Of a DNA stretch of 6,192 nt, positions 1-5,822 are shown piece after piece. The stretch is from the NCBI GenBank assembly GCA_007119305.1, contig SKPY01000440.1, forward strand, positions 1-6,192, written 5' to 3'. Position 1 is the first letter of the stretch. Each line of letters begins with the position of its first letter. This DNA comes from Nitriliruptorales bacterium (GTDB lineage Bacteria; Actinomycetota; Nitriliruptoria; Euzebyales; Egibacteraceae). A program made the position numbers and the translations under genes. The notes beneath the pieces were generated by a model, which did not search any database, was not told the DNA's origin, and worked only from the letters and a program-made list of their open reading frames with translations.

Positions 1-1
1 C

Positions 2-295
2 GCAGCCGGACGGCTCCGCGTGTCGCAGCTCGAGCGTGCCTGCGCGAAGGTCACCGCCGCCCGCGACCGGCTGCACTACCTGCTCGGCACCGCACGCCGC
101 CCCGCACTCGCGCTGTGCGCGACGCCGGGCTGCGCCGGCACCCAGGACGGCCGCCTGCGAGCCGTGCTTCTGCTACGCGCCGACGGGAGCGGGTCGAGGT
201 CACCCGCTGGCGGAGGCGGCTCGCCACCGGCCGTTCGTCCGGGCGCCGCCTCGAACAGGTTTGCCAGAGGCGCGATCGTCATAGATCACAGGTGA
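2..295 (+). CDS. Possible 3' end of an upstream reading frame (unresolved)
   Basis: A frame open from the left edge reaches a TGA at 293-295 that overlaps the ATG of the next gene (TGATG). The first ~50 codons have almost exclusively G or C at the third position and encode a helix-like segment (SQLERACAKVTAARDRLHYLL) followed by a cysteine-containing stretch (LCATPGCAG). This is what real coding sequence looks like in this genome. After about position 155 the bias weakens and the sequence becomes Gly/Ser/Pro/Arg-rich, so the true gene may end earlier or in another frame, or a frameshift may be present. A GTG at 20 could be an internal start. No family was recognised. The two other plus-strand frames are also open through most of this stretch, so the call is weak. 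Confidence 0.25.
   Translation, partial: AAGRLRVSQLERACAKVTAARDRLHYLLGTARRPALALCATPGCAGTQDGRLRAVLLLRADGSGSRSPAGGGGSPPAVRPGAASNRFARGAIVIDHR
261..287 (+). promoter_or_regulatory. Candidate promoter for a leaderless phosphatase transcript
   Basis: TTGCCA at 261-266 resembles a -35 hexamer, and the AT-richer stretch CATAGATC at 280-287 could serve as a -10. A start about seven bases further on would fall on the GTG/ATG at 292-297. No convincing Shine-Dalgarno sequence precedes that ATG (only AGG at 290-292, too close), which fits a leaderless mRNA, a common arrangement in actinobacteria. The -10 match is poor, so this is inference. Confidence 0.3.
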
Positions 296-933
296 TGCGT
301 CTGATTCTCGTCCGTCACGGTGAGGCACACGCCGGCTTCCACGGGGTCATCGGGGGTCCGACCGGCTGCAGCGGCCTGAAGCCGCATGGCCGCAGGCAGG
401 CAGAGGCGCTGCGCGACCACGTCGCCGGCTCCGGGCGGGTGCAGGCCGACGTCCTGCTGGCCAGTGTCCTGCCCCGCGCGATCGAGACGGCGGAGATCAT
501 CGCGCCCGGGCTGGGCATGAAGACCTTCGGCCGGGAGTGCGACCTGTGCGAGGTGCACACCGGCGCGGCCGACGGCCTGGACTGGGCCGAGTACGGCACC
601 CGCTACGGGTCCTTCGACATGGAAGCCGAGCCCGACCGGGTGTTCGCTCCCGGGGGCGAGAGTTGGAACAGCTTTCACGAGCGGGTGCGGCGGATGCTCG
701 AGCGGGTCGCCGTCGACTACGCGGGGCAGACCGTGGTGGCGGTGTGCCACGCCGGGGTGATCATGGCCTCGGTGCGTGTGCTCCTCGGCATTCCGCATCC
801 AGGCACCGGCGCCCGCCTGAAGCCCACCAACACCGGGTTGACGGAGTGGGAGCACGAATCGGCGCTCGATCGTTGGACGCTGCACGCCTTCAACGAGGCC
901 AGCCACCTGCTCAGCCTCGATCGGGAGGCGTGA
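295..933 (+). CDS. Histidine phosphatase family protein (phosphoglycerate-mutase-like)
   Basis: A 212-residue cytoplasmic protein of the histidine phosphatase superfamily, branch 1, which removes or transfers phosphate through a phospho-histidine intermediate. The N-terminal motif LVRHGE places the nucleophile at His8, with Arg7 and Glu10. SVLPRAIETAEII supplies the phosphate-binding Arg61. CEVHTGAADGL at about 85-95 carries the usual acidic catalytic residue (probably Glu86), and VAVCHAGV supplies the second histidine, His152. All the core residues are present and the length is normal for the family, so it should be an active enzyme. The substrate cannot be told: members act on phosphosugars, phosphoglycerate, nucleotides or phosphoproteins. 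The start is the ATG directly before RLILVRHG; a GTG one codon upstream (292) is equally possible. An upstream extension of this frame is Arg-rich and unlikely to be coding. The next gene lies 71 bases downstream. Confidence 0.93.
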   Translation: MRLILVRHGEAHAGFHGVIGGPTGCSGLKPHGRRQAEALRDHVAGSGRVQADVLLASVLPRAIETAEIIAPGLGMKTFGRECDLCEVHTGAADGLDWAEYGTRYGSFDMEAEPDRVFAPGGESWNSFHERVRRMLERVAVDYAGQTVVAVCHAGVIMASVRVLLGIPHPGTGARLKPTNTGLTEWEHESALDRWTLHAFNEASHLLSLDREA

Positions 934-1004
934 GCCGCCGCCGGCCCGCCCGCCGCACTGCCCCGCACGGTAGCGGAACCGCTGCTCCGGGTAAGGGAGC
1001 AGCC

Positions 1005-1478
1005 ATGAGCGACAACAGTGCGCAGTACTCGGTGGAGGGGGCACGGGACGCGGCGGAACGCGGCGCGCTCGGGGATTGGGTGGCCCGTTTCCTGAGCAGC
1101 CCCGGCAGCGATAACGCCGGACTGGCAGAACAGCTCACCGAGCCACCCCGGTGGTGGCTCGGCCCTGTGCAGCTGCCGCTTGACCGGCTCCACCGGCTGG
1201 CCGGTCCACCCGGCGCTCCGGTGCTGTGCCCGCTCGACGAGGAGGACTGGCGCGACGACGTCGACGACATGCAGCGGCGCATCGAGCAGGGCTGGGTTCC
1301 GCCACCGGTGATCGTTACCTACCGCAACGACCAGTTGGTGCTCGAGGACGGCAACCACCGGGCCGAGGGCCTGCGGCGGACCGGCGCCCGTGAGACCTGG
1401 GCCGTCGTCGGCTGCGACAGCGCCGAGGACCGAAACCGCTTCGCGGTGCCGCCCGCGCCCGCCCCCGAGGCGGACTGA
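1005..1478 (+). CDS. Stand-alone ParB/sulfiredoxin-fold domain protein
   Basis: A 157-residue protein whose second half fits the ParB N-terminal/Srx-like fold: a helical, acidic segment (EEDWRDDVDDMQRRIEQGW, about 79-97), a strand (PPPVIVTYRNDQLVLEDG) and the signature DGNHRAEGLRR at 115-125. In ParB-like proteins the comparable G-x-H-R motif binds a nucleotide, and family members include CTPases, kinases and nucleases. There is no helix-turn-helix or dimerisation domain as in chromosomal ParB, so it is not a partition protein. The N-terminal half has the family-typical FLSSPGSDNAGLAEQL and PRWWLGPVQLPLDRL stretches. The ATG at 1005 is supported by AAGGGAG at 993-999, five bases away; sequence upstream in this frame overlaps the phosphatase gene. 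It resembles conserved hypothetical proteins of actinobacteria; the biochemical role is unknown. A candidate terminator follows 16 bases after the stop. Confidence 0.85.
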   Translation: MSDNSAQYSVEGARDAAERGALGDWVARFLSSPGSDNAGLAEQLTEPPRWWLGPVQLPLDRLHRLAGPPGAPVLCPLDEEDWRDDVDDMQRRIEQGWVPPPVIVTYRNDQLVLEDGNHRAEGLRRTGARETWAVVGCDSAEDRNRFAVPPAPAPEAD

Positions 1479-1494
1479 CACCACGCGGCACCTG

Positions 1495-1518
1495 CCCGCC
1501 CAGGCCGCTCCGGGCGGG
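1495..1518 (+). terminator. GC-rich stem-loop after the ParB-like gene
   Basis: A perfect 7-bp stem, CCCGCCC (1495-1501) with GGGCGGG (1512-1518), encloses a 10-base loop; one G-T pair can extend it outward. It starts 16 bases after the stop at 1478. There is no real T tract, only TT after the stem, but actinobacterial terminators often lack one. It could also be chance given the base composition. Confidence 0.35.
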
Positions 1519-1608
1519 TTCCCTGCGTCCGGGTGTCCCTGCGCGGATGGGCGGGTATTCCGGGGAGCGCACAGGCAGATGCGCTGCCGCAGCAGGGAAA
1601 GGGCCGAC

Positions 1609-1785
1609 ATGGTGGCGAAGTGGGGCAAGCGCTGGCTGCTCATCGTCGTGGGGCTGCCCGTGGCGGCCTGGCTGCTTGACCAGGCAGCCGATCGGATAAA
1701 GGAGCGCAGGGGCGGCTCGGACCTTACAAAGGGCATGCACGGCGCGGCAGATCGTCTGCGCCGGGTCCGCCGGCGCCGTCGCTGA
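1609..1785 (+). CDS. Small single-pass membrane protein with basic tail
   Basis: A 58-residue protein. Residues 1-8 are short and basic (K4, K7, R8). Residues about 9-23 form one hydrophobic helix (WLLIVVGLPVAAWLL), followed by an amphipathic charged stretch (DQAADRIKERRGG) and a C-terminus ending in a run of arginines (RRVRRRRR). The pattern suggests a small inner-membrane protein with a cytoplasmic, nucleic-acid- or lipid-headgroup-attracting basic tail; that function is inference. The ATG at 1609 has a purine-rich ribosome binding site at 1594-1603 (AGGGAAAGGG) five bases upstream, so the longer frame reaching back to 1390, which overlaps the ParB-like gene, is not the real start. Similar small proteins occur in many actinobacteria without known function. 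It is separated from the preceding gene by 130 bases and faces the minus-strand operon at its 3' end. Confidence 0.75.
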   Translation: MVAKWGKRWLLIVVGLPVAAWLLDQAADRIKERRGGSDLTKGMHGAADRLRRVRRRRR

Positions 1786-1792
1786 CGCGTCG

Positions 1793-1895
1793 CGGCCGGT
1801 CGCCCGACCCCTGGACGCCGGGGGTAGACACGACTACCCGCTGCTTGAGGGGGTGATCGCCGTCTCGCTCCGAGCGTCTCCACAGCGACCGGCCG
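1793..1895. repeat. 11-bp long-range inverted repeat
   Basis: CGGCCGGTCGC at 1793-1803 is the exact reverse complement of GCGACCGGCCG at 1885-1895, with 81 bases between. The arms enclose the small hairpin at 1822-1839. It could close a larger multi-branched terminator structure or be a relic; it sits entirely in non-coding sequence. Confidence 0.4.
1822..1839 (+). terminator. Small hairpin after the 58-residue membrane protein gene
   Basis: GGGTAG (1822-1827) pairs perfectly with CTACCC (1834-1839) around the loop ACACGA, 36 bases past the stop at 1785. There is no T tract. It is a plausible but weak terminator for the plus-strand gene. Confidence 0.35.
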
Positions 1896-1907
1896 GCACC
1901 GCGTCAT

Positions 1908-1942
1908 GCACGTCGCAAACGTGGTGACGTGAGCCGACGTGC
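1908..1942 (-). terminator. Two-tier ACGT-rich stem-loop
   Basis: GCACGTCG (1908-1915) pairs with CGACGTGC (1935-1942), eight perfect base pairs. Inside it a second stem forms between ACGT at 1919-1922 and ACGT at 1927-1930 with a GGTG loop. The structure is nearly symmetric on both strands and could stop transcription from either side. It directly abuts the stem-loop at 1943-1986. Confidence 0.5.
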
Positions 1943-1986
1943 GGTCGGGCCCCGCGTCACAGCGCTGGGTGAGCCTGCGCCCGACC
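1943..1986 (-). terminator. Stem-loop directly after the minus-strand operon
   Basis: GGTCGGGC (1943-1950) pairs with GCCCGACC (1979-1986), eight perfect base pairs. A smaller inner stem is TCAC (1957-1960) with GTGA (1969-1972). On the minus strand the stem begins on the base right after the TGA of the 39-residue gene, which is the expected place for an operon-ending terminator and supports that gene being the last in the operon. Confidence 0.5.
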
Positions 1987-2106
1987 TCACCGGTGGTGGT
2001 GCCGGCGGCGCAGCCACAGCACGGCTGCGGCGGTGCCGGTCGTGACCCCGGTGAGAACCAGGCCCGGCATGACGAGCAGGGCGGCGGTCAACCTCGCGTT
2101 GTACAT
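1987..2106 (-). CDS. 39-residue membrane micropeptide, coupled to the flavoprotein
   Basis: A short frame starting with ATG at 2106 and ending in TGA at 1987-1989, shorter than usual gene-calling limits. It has a short N-terminus (MYNARL), a hydrophobic helix of about 25 residues (TAALLVMPGLVLTGVTTG to AAAVLWL) and a basic tail (RRRHHHR), the layout of a single-pass membrane peptide. Two features support translation: a textbook GGAGGT (2113-2118) six bases upstream, and a start only one base after the flavoprotein stop (TGACATG), so ribosomes ending the flavoprotein can re-initiate. A stem-loop begins immediately after its stop. No homologue was recognised; the function is unknown. It might tether or regulate the flavoenzyme or an export process, but that is speculation. 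Confidence 0.6.
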   Translation of the reverse strand: MYNARLTAALLVMPGLVLTGVTTGTAAAVLWLRRRHHHR

Positions 2107-2107
2107 G

Positions 2108-3514
2108 TCAGCACCTCCATGACGGTCGCTGGCGCGACCGCGTCAGCCGGATCCAGGGAGCATGCGACCGCGGCGCCCCAGTCCGCGGTGATGAGCGCAC
2201 GGAGTGGGCCAGCACCCGCACGGCGACGCGGGGCCGCAGGAGGGCCTCGGGGCGGTCCACGAGCCCGGACACGCGGACGAACGCGCGGGCCAGACGCGCG
2301 TCGCGCGCCGCGGCGGCGTGCAGGCGGGTGATGTAGGCGCCGGCAACCTTGTGCTTGGGGGTCAGGCGTCCTTCGACGCCGGGGACGGCGAGGTCGGCCC
2401 CGCTGGCCATGTCCCACGGCGGGTCGAGCAGCCGGGCGCTGCTGCGCAGGATGCGACGCGGGCTCGGCTCACCGCGCCGGCGGAGGTGGCGGCGCAGGCC
2501 CTGCGCCTCGAGCGCGGCCACGGTCATGCCCTGGCCGTAGATGGGGTTGAAGCTGCAGAGGCTGTCACCGACCACCAGCAGGCCGTCGGGGAAGCGGCGC
2601 AGGCGCTCGTAGCGGCGCCGCGCGCTCGCGAAAAAGCGGTAGGCCACCGGAGCGTCGAGTGGCTCTGCGTCTCGGATCGCCTCGTGGATGTCGGGGAACT
2701 GCAGGGAGCCGGCGAAGGCCAGGAACCCCTCGGGGTCGGTCGGAGGGTGGTCTCCGACGAGCCCCATGAGCGTCAGCAGCCACTGCCCGCCCTCGATCCG
2801 TGCCAGCGCACCGCCCCGGGGCTGGGCAGGCGTCGGGCCCAGCAGGCAGCCCAGGTCGCCGTCGAGCGTGTCGGGCGGCAGCCGGTAGCGGCAGCTCGCA
2901 TAGCCAACGTCGACGGCCACCCGCTCCTCGTCGGGGGGCTGGTAGCCGAGCGCTTCCAGCCAGCGGGGCGTGCGCGAGCCCCGCCCCAGCGCGTCGACCA
3001 CCAGGTCGGCGTCGAGCACCTCCTCGGCACTGCCGTCTGCCCGGCGCAGCAGCCGCACCCCGACCACCCGGCGGCGGTCGGGTGAGCTCACCAGGCCGAG
3101 GACGTCGCAGGGCGGCGCGAAGGCCACGGCAGGCAAGCGACGCACGCGGTCCCGGACCTCCCGCTCGAGGCAGGCGCGGCTGGCGCTGAGCATGATCAGG
3201 CCTGAGGCGGTCGAGCGCAGCCGGTGACCGCTGAAGTACGTGCGGGTGTCGTCGAGCATGTCGCCGACCGGCACGCCCTGGGCGGCCAGGTCCGCAGTCA
3301 GGCCCGGGAAGAGCTCCTCGAGCGCCTGCTGCCCGCGTGCGAGCAGCGCGTGGATGTGGCGCCCCTGGGGGACGCCCCGCCGAGTGCTGCGCTCGTCGGT
3401 GAGGTCGTCACGATCCAGCAGCACGACGTCGCCGTAGCTGTCGGCGAGCACCCTCGCGGCGAGCAGCCCGGCGATGCTGGCGCCCAGCACGACCGCGCGG
3501 TCCCGGTTTCCCAT
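2108..3514 (-). CDS. FAD-dependent oxidoreductase/monooxygenase (PHBH-like fold)
   Basis: A 468-residue flavoprotein of the aromatic-ring hydroxylase / 2-polyprenyl-6-methoxyphenol hydroxylase-like group. The N-terminal Rossmann motif is VVLGASIAGLLAARVL (G11, S13, G16), with the ribose-binding acidic residue at the end of strand 2 (LLDRD, D34). VPQGRHIHALLARG (48-61) is characteristic of this bacterial subfamily. VVDALGRGSRTPRWL (172-186) is the mid-protein nucleotide-contact region. VVGDSLCSFNPIYGQGMTVA (314-333) contains the G-D motif that contacts the FAD ribityl/pyrophosphate. No signal peptide or membrane segment is seen. The last ~30 residues (after RVLAHSV) are an Arg/Ser/Pro-rich extension of doubtful function that carries the ribosome binding site of the next gene. 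The substrate is unknown; ring hydroxylation, epoxidation and geranylgeranyl-type reduction are all possible in this fold. The ATG at 3514 has a strong AGGAGGAGG (3520-3528). It lies 82 bases after the NTPase gene, on the same strand. Confidence 0.88.
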   Translation of the reverse strand: MGNRDRAVVLGASIAGLLAARVLADSYGDVVLLDRDDLTDERSTRRGVPQGRHIHALLARGQQALEELFPGLTADLAAQGVPVGDMLDDTRTYFSGHRLRSTASGLIMLSASRACLEREVRDRVRRLPAVAFAPPCDVLGLVSSPDRRRVVGVRLLRRADGSAEEVLDADLVVDALGRGSRTPRWLEALGYQPPDEERVAVDVGYASCRYRLPPDTLDGDLGCLLGPTPAQPRGGALARIEGGQWLLTLMGLVGDHPPTDPEGFLAFAGSLQFPDIHEAIRDAEPLDAPVAYRFFASARRRYERLRRFPDGLLVVGDSLCSFNPIYGQGMTVAALEAQGLRRHLRRRGEPSPRRILRSSARLLDPPWDMASGADLAVPGVEGRLTPKHKVAGAYITRLHAAAARDARLARAFVRVSGLVDRPEALLRPRVAVRVLAHSVRSSPRTGAPRSHAPWIRLTRSRQRPSWRC

Positions 3515-3516
3515 GG

Positions 3517-3549
3517 CAGCCTCCTCCTCAGCTCGTTGGGAGGAGGCTG
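3517..3549 (-). promoter_or_regulatory. Hairpin sequestering the flavoprotein ribosome binding site
   Basis: In the minus-strand transcript a perfect 11-bp stem forms between CAGCCTCCTCC (complement of 3539-3549) and GGAGGAGGCTG (complement of 3517-3527), with an 11-base loop. The 3' arm contains nearly the whole Shine-Dalgarno AGGAGGAGG, and the ATG follows two bases after the stem. If formed, the stem blocks ribosome entry. This is the classic layout of translational control by RNA thermometers, riboswitches, trans-acting RNA or protein, or coupling to upstream translation. The pairing is seen directly; a regulatory role is inferred. Confidence 0.6.
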
Positions 3550-3596
3550 GCCCGCTCCGGTGATCGGGTTCCAGACCAGACGCTGCTCAGCTGTGC

Positions 3597-5678
3597 TCAC
3601 TGCTGCTCAGTCGGGGTGCCGTAGACCTCCCGCTCCCACAGCCACGCCACGATCCGTTCGACACCCTGGGTCAGGTGCCGGCGATAGGTGCTGAACGGCA
3701 GCCCGAGGGTGGCGGCAGCGGCCTCCTGCGTCCTCGTCGGGCGCACGTACGTCGCCTCGACGGCTCGCAGCAGCTTGTCGTCTCGGGGGTGCTGGCGCAG
3801 GCTGTCGACGGCCGCGCGCAGCTGCTCCTCGAGCACGGAGGCGTCAGGCTCGCCCGTGCCTGCCGCATCCCGCACGACGCGGGCGCGCAGCAGGGGGTTG
3901 CGGGCGAGCAGCTCCGGTCGGTGCAGGTCACGCAGCGCCTGGCGCACTGCGTCGGCGAAGTCCGGCTGGGACAGCACCAGCAGGGCGTGGTCCTGCGGTG
4001 CGGGCAGGGTGAAGTCCTGCGTGAGCGCCCGTTCGGTCCACAGCTCCATGAGCGCATCGATCGACACCTGTCGGAAGTCGTGGCCGAAGAGCCCGAAGCG
4101 GCGGCCGCCCACCTCGAAGTCAGCGCCGACCGCCCTCGGCATGTCGGCGAGCGCGAAGTACTCGTCCCACGGCTCCGGCGCGGCCAGCGTGAGGAAGTCC
4201 CAGGCCAGGTTCGGCATGTGCAGGAACCGTTGGATCGTCACGATCGGGGTGGCGTTCAGGGTGGGGGAGGGGCCCTGGTAAGCCTCGCGGTCGACGATGA
4301 ACCGGGTCTGGGTGACGCGCTCGCCCGAGCGCGGAGCGGCATGCTGGCCGGCGTACTCCCAGGCCGCCTCGGCGCCAGGGTCGACGGCGCGGTCCTCGGC
4401 CGACGCGGCCGCAAGGTCCAGGAGCCCGAGGAACCCGCGAACGCCGCCGTCGTCCCGGCGCAGCACGAAGAAGCCCTCCGGTTGCCGCCCGAGCCAGTGC
4501 TCGACGAGCGCCGCGGAGTCCTCGCCCTCGAACGCCGCGACGAGCTCGAGGATCGCCACGCGGTCCGCTGCCTGCGCCGGCTCCGGGTAGTGATGGCCCC
4601 AGGACCTCCAGTCGACCGGTGACAGGACGCTGGGCAGGTTGCGGAACAGGAACTTCAGGTCGAAGATCGCGCGCTGCTGCTCTACGCCGCTCGCCGCCTT
4701 GAGGCTGTCGTAGATGTGGGCGCGCACGCGCCGGAAGACCTGCTTGTACCCGTCGAGATCGCGCCAGCGCAGATCGACGTCGAGGGCGTCGCGGGCGAGA
4801 TCGTGCGGCTGCAGCCCCTCCGGTCCGGACTCGACGAACGACAGCCCCCGCAGCCATTCGAACAGCTCGTGTGCGTCCGACAGCGCCAGCGCAGCGCGCA
4901 GCAGCGGCTCGGTCGTCACCCGGGCGAGCGCGCACGCCCCGAGCGCCCGGCGCTGCGCCTCGTTCGGGACGACGTCGACGAAGCGCGACAGCAGCGTGCC
5001 GACGACGTCCGGGGTCAACGGATCCGAGGGCGCCTCACCACCGCGCAGGACCACGTCGGCGAGCAGCGACAAGCCCAGCGGATGGCCGTGGGTCGCTGCG
5101 GACAGCCGCTCGTGCAGGGCGGGATCCACCCCGCAGTCGGCGAGATAGCGGCGGCTCTCCTCGGCGGTGAGGTTGCGCAGGGAGACGACACGGAGCAGGT
5201 CACGCCAGGCCGGGTCCGCCCGCCACGCGTGGCTGGGGGCGTCACGAGCCACGAGCACCGTGACCGCGTCCGCAGGGAGCCGGGGCAGCAGGCGGCTGCG
5301 GAGCCAGTGGTCGAGCGGCGCCATCCGCTCGTAGGAGTCGATCAGCAGCACCAGGCGGGCGCCCGGGGCCGTGATGGGCTCACCGTCGTCGGGCACGACG
5401 AGGCCCTGGGCGCGGAGGGCGTCCAGCACGGCGGCGGGCGTCGGGGCGAGCTCGCGGCCGTCGAGCGCCGCCACGCGCGCGCCCGCCTCGGCGGCGATCT
5501 CCGCGAAGACCTCCAGCAAGCTGGTCTTGCCGATGCCCCCGGGCCCGTGGAAGTAGAGCACCGAGCCCGTCGGCGCGCCTGGGTCGAGGGCCGCGCGGAA
5601 CAGCTCCAGCTCGGCCGTGCGTCCGACGAACCGCCGACGCCGGCGTGACGCCAGCACCTCGCCGAGGGTCGTACCCAT
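3597..5678 (-). CDS. STAND-type P-loop NTPase with C-terminal helix-turn-helix
   Basis: A 693-residue protein. Residues 17-30 (FVGRTAELELFRAA) form the usual lead-in to a STAND/AAA ATPase. The Walker A motif is GPGGIGKTS (45-53, Lys51). The Walker B strand is RLVLLIDSYE (108-117, Asp114). A sensor-like LVARDAP lies at 142-148, and HGHPLGLSLL (197-206) resembles the GLPL motif of NB-ARC/STAND proteins. A central region (about 310-560) includes a segment resembling a degenerate GNAT acetyltransferase (EGFFVLRRDDGGVRGFLGLL, 401-420), but no acetyl-CoA-binding Q/RxxGxG/A motif is visible. The C-terminus holds TRTQEAAAATLGLPFSTYRRHL (648-669), a helix-turn-helix like sigma region 4 or LuxR-type domains. 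It is probably an ATP-dependent signal-sensing regulator, and perhaps controls its own operon; that is inference. The ATG at 5678 is chosen for AAGGGG (5686-5691) seven bases upstream and because the protein family motif begins soon after. A 79-codon upstream extension is Arg/Pro/Ala-rich with no family character. Confidence 0.82.
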   Translation of the reverse strand: MGTTLGEVLASRRRRRFVGRTAELELFRAALDPGAPTGSVLYFHGPGGIGKTSLLEVFAEIAAEAGARVAALDGRELAPTPAAVLDALRAQGLVVPDDGEPITAPGARLVLLIDSYERMAPLDHWLRSRLLPRLPADAVTVLVARDAPSHAWRADPAWRDLLRVVSLRNLTAEESRRYLADCGVDPALHERLSAATHGHPLGLSLLADVVLRGGEAPSDPLTPDVVGTLLSRFVDVVPNEAQRRALGACALARVTTEPLLRAALALSDAHELFEWLRGLSFVESGPEGLQPHDLARDALDVDLRWRDLDGYKQVFRRVRAHIYDSLKAASGVEQQRAIFDLKFLFRNLPSVLSPVDWRSWGHHYPEPAQAADRVAILELVAAFEGEDSAALVEHWLGRQPEGFFVLRRDDGGVRGFLGLLDLAAASAEDRAVDPGAEAAWEYAGQHAAPRSGERVTQTRFIVDREAYQGPSPTLNATPIVTIQRFLHMPNLAWDFLTLAAPEPWDEYFALADMPRAVGADFEVGGRRFGLFGHDFRQVSIDALMELWTERALTQDFTLPAPQDHALLVLSQPDFADAVRQALRDLHRPELLARNPLLRARVVRDAAGTGEPDASVLEEQLRAAVDSLRQHPRDDKLLRAVEATYVRPTRTQEAAAATLGLPFSTYRRHLTQGVERIVAWLWEREVYGTPTEQQ

Positions 5679-5822
5679 CGGACCACCCCTTGCTGGAAGC
5701 CCCGCTGTCCGTGCAGCAATCCTGCCGGGTTTCGCGGCCGGACGCCATAGGATCCGTCGCCGCCGCGGCGGGGCTCGACGCGTCGCTGCGTGGGCGGGTT
5801 CCGGAGGCGCGGGTGCGCAGCG

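Larger units (their letters stand above)
1786..1986. other. Convergent intergenic region packed with stem-loops
   Basis: No plausible gene lies here; the longest plus-strand start-to-stop frames seen are under ten codons. Three local stem-loops (1822-1839, 1908-1942, 1943-1986) and one 11-bp long-range inverted repeat (1793-1803 with 1885-1895) fill the gap between the 3' ends of a plus-strand and a minus-strand transcription unit, as expected of a two-way termination zone. Confidence 0.6.

Noticed and set aside
115..294. N-terminal extension of the phosphatase
   Set aside because: The family begins at RLILVRHG; the extension is Arg-rich and atypical.
971..982. Inverted repeat AGCGGAACCGCT between the phosphatase and ParB-like genes
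   Set aside because: Only a four-pair stem with a short loop; too weak to call a terminator or operator.
717..1907. Long minus-strand open frame (396 codons)
   Set aside because: It lies antisense to the phosphatase, the ParB-like gene and the small membrane protein, all of which have family motifs; its own protein is Arg/Pro/Ser-rich without motifs, a usual by-product of high GC.
2204..3085. Plus-strand open frame of 293 codons
   Set aside because: It is antisense to the FAD protein, whose motifs are clear; its translation shows no domain.
3675..4622. Plus-strand open frame of 315 codons
   Set aside because: It is antisense to the NTPase C-terminal half and mirrors its codons; no recognisable fold or start signal.
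4716..5648. Plus-strand open frame of 310 codons
   Set aside because: It is antisense to the NTPase N-terminal half; composition rich in Arg/Gln/Val from complementing GC-biased codons.
5760..5771. 12-bp palindrome CCGCCGCGGCGG
   Set aside because: It is a simple GC alternation expected by chance in this composition; with no loop it makes no hairpin of note and no partner site was seen.
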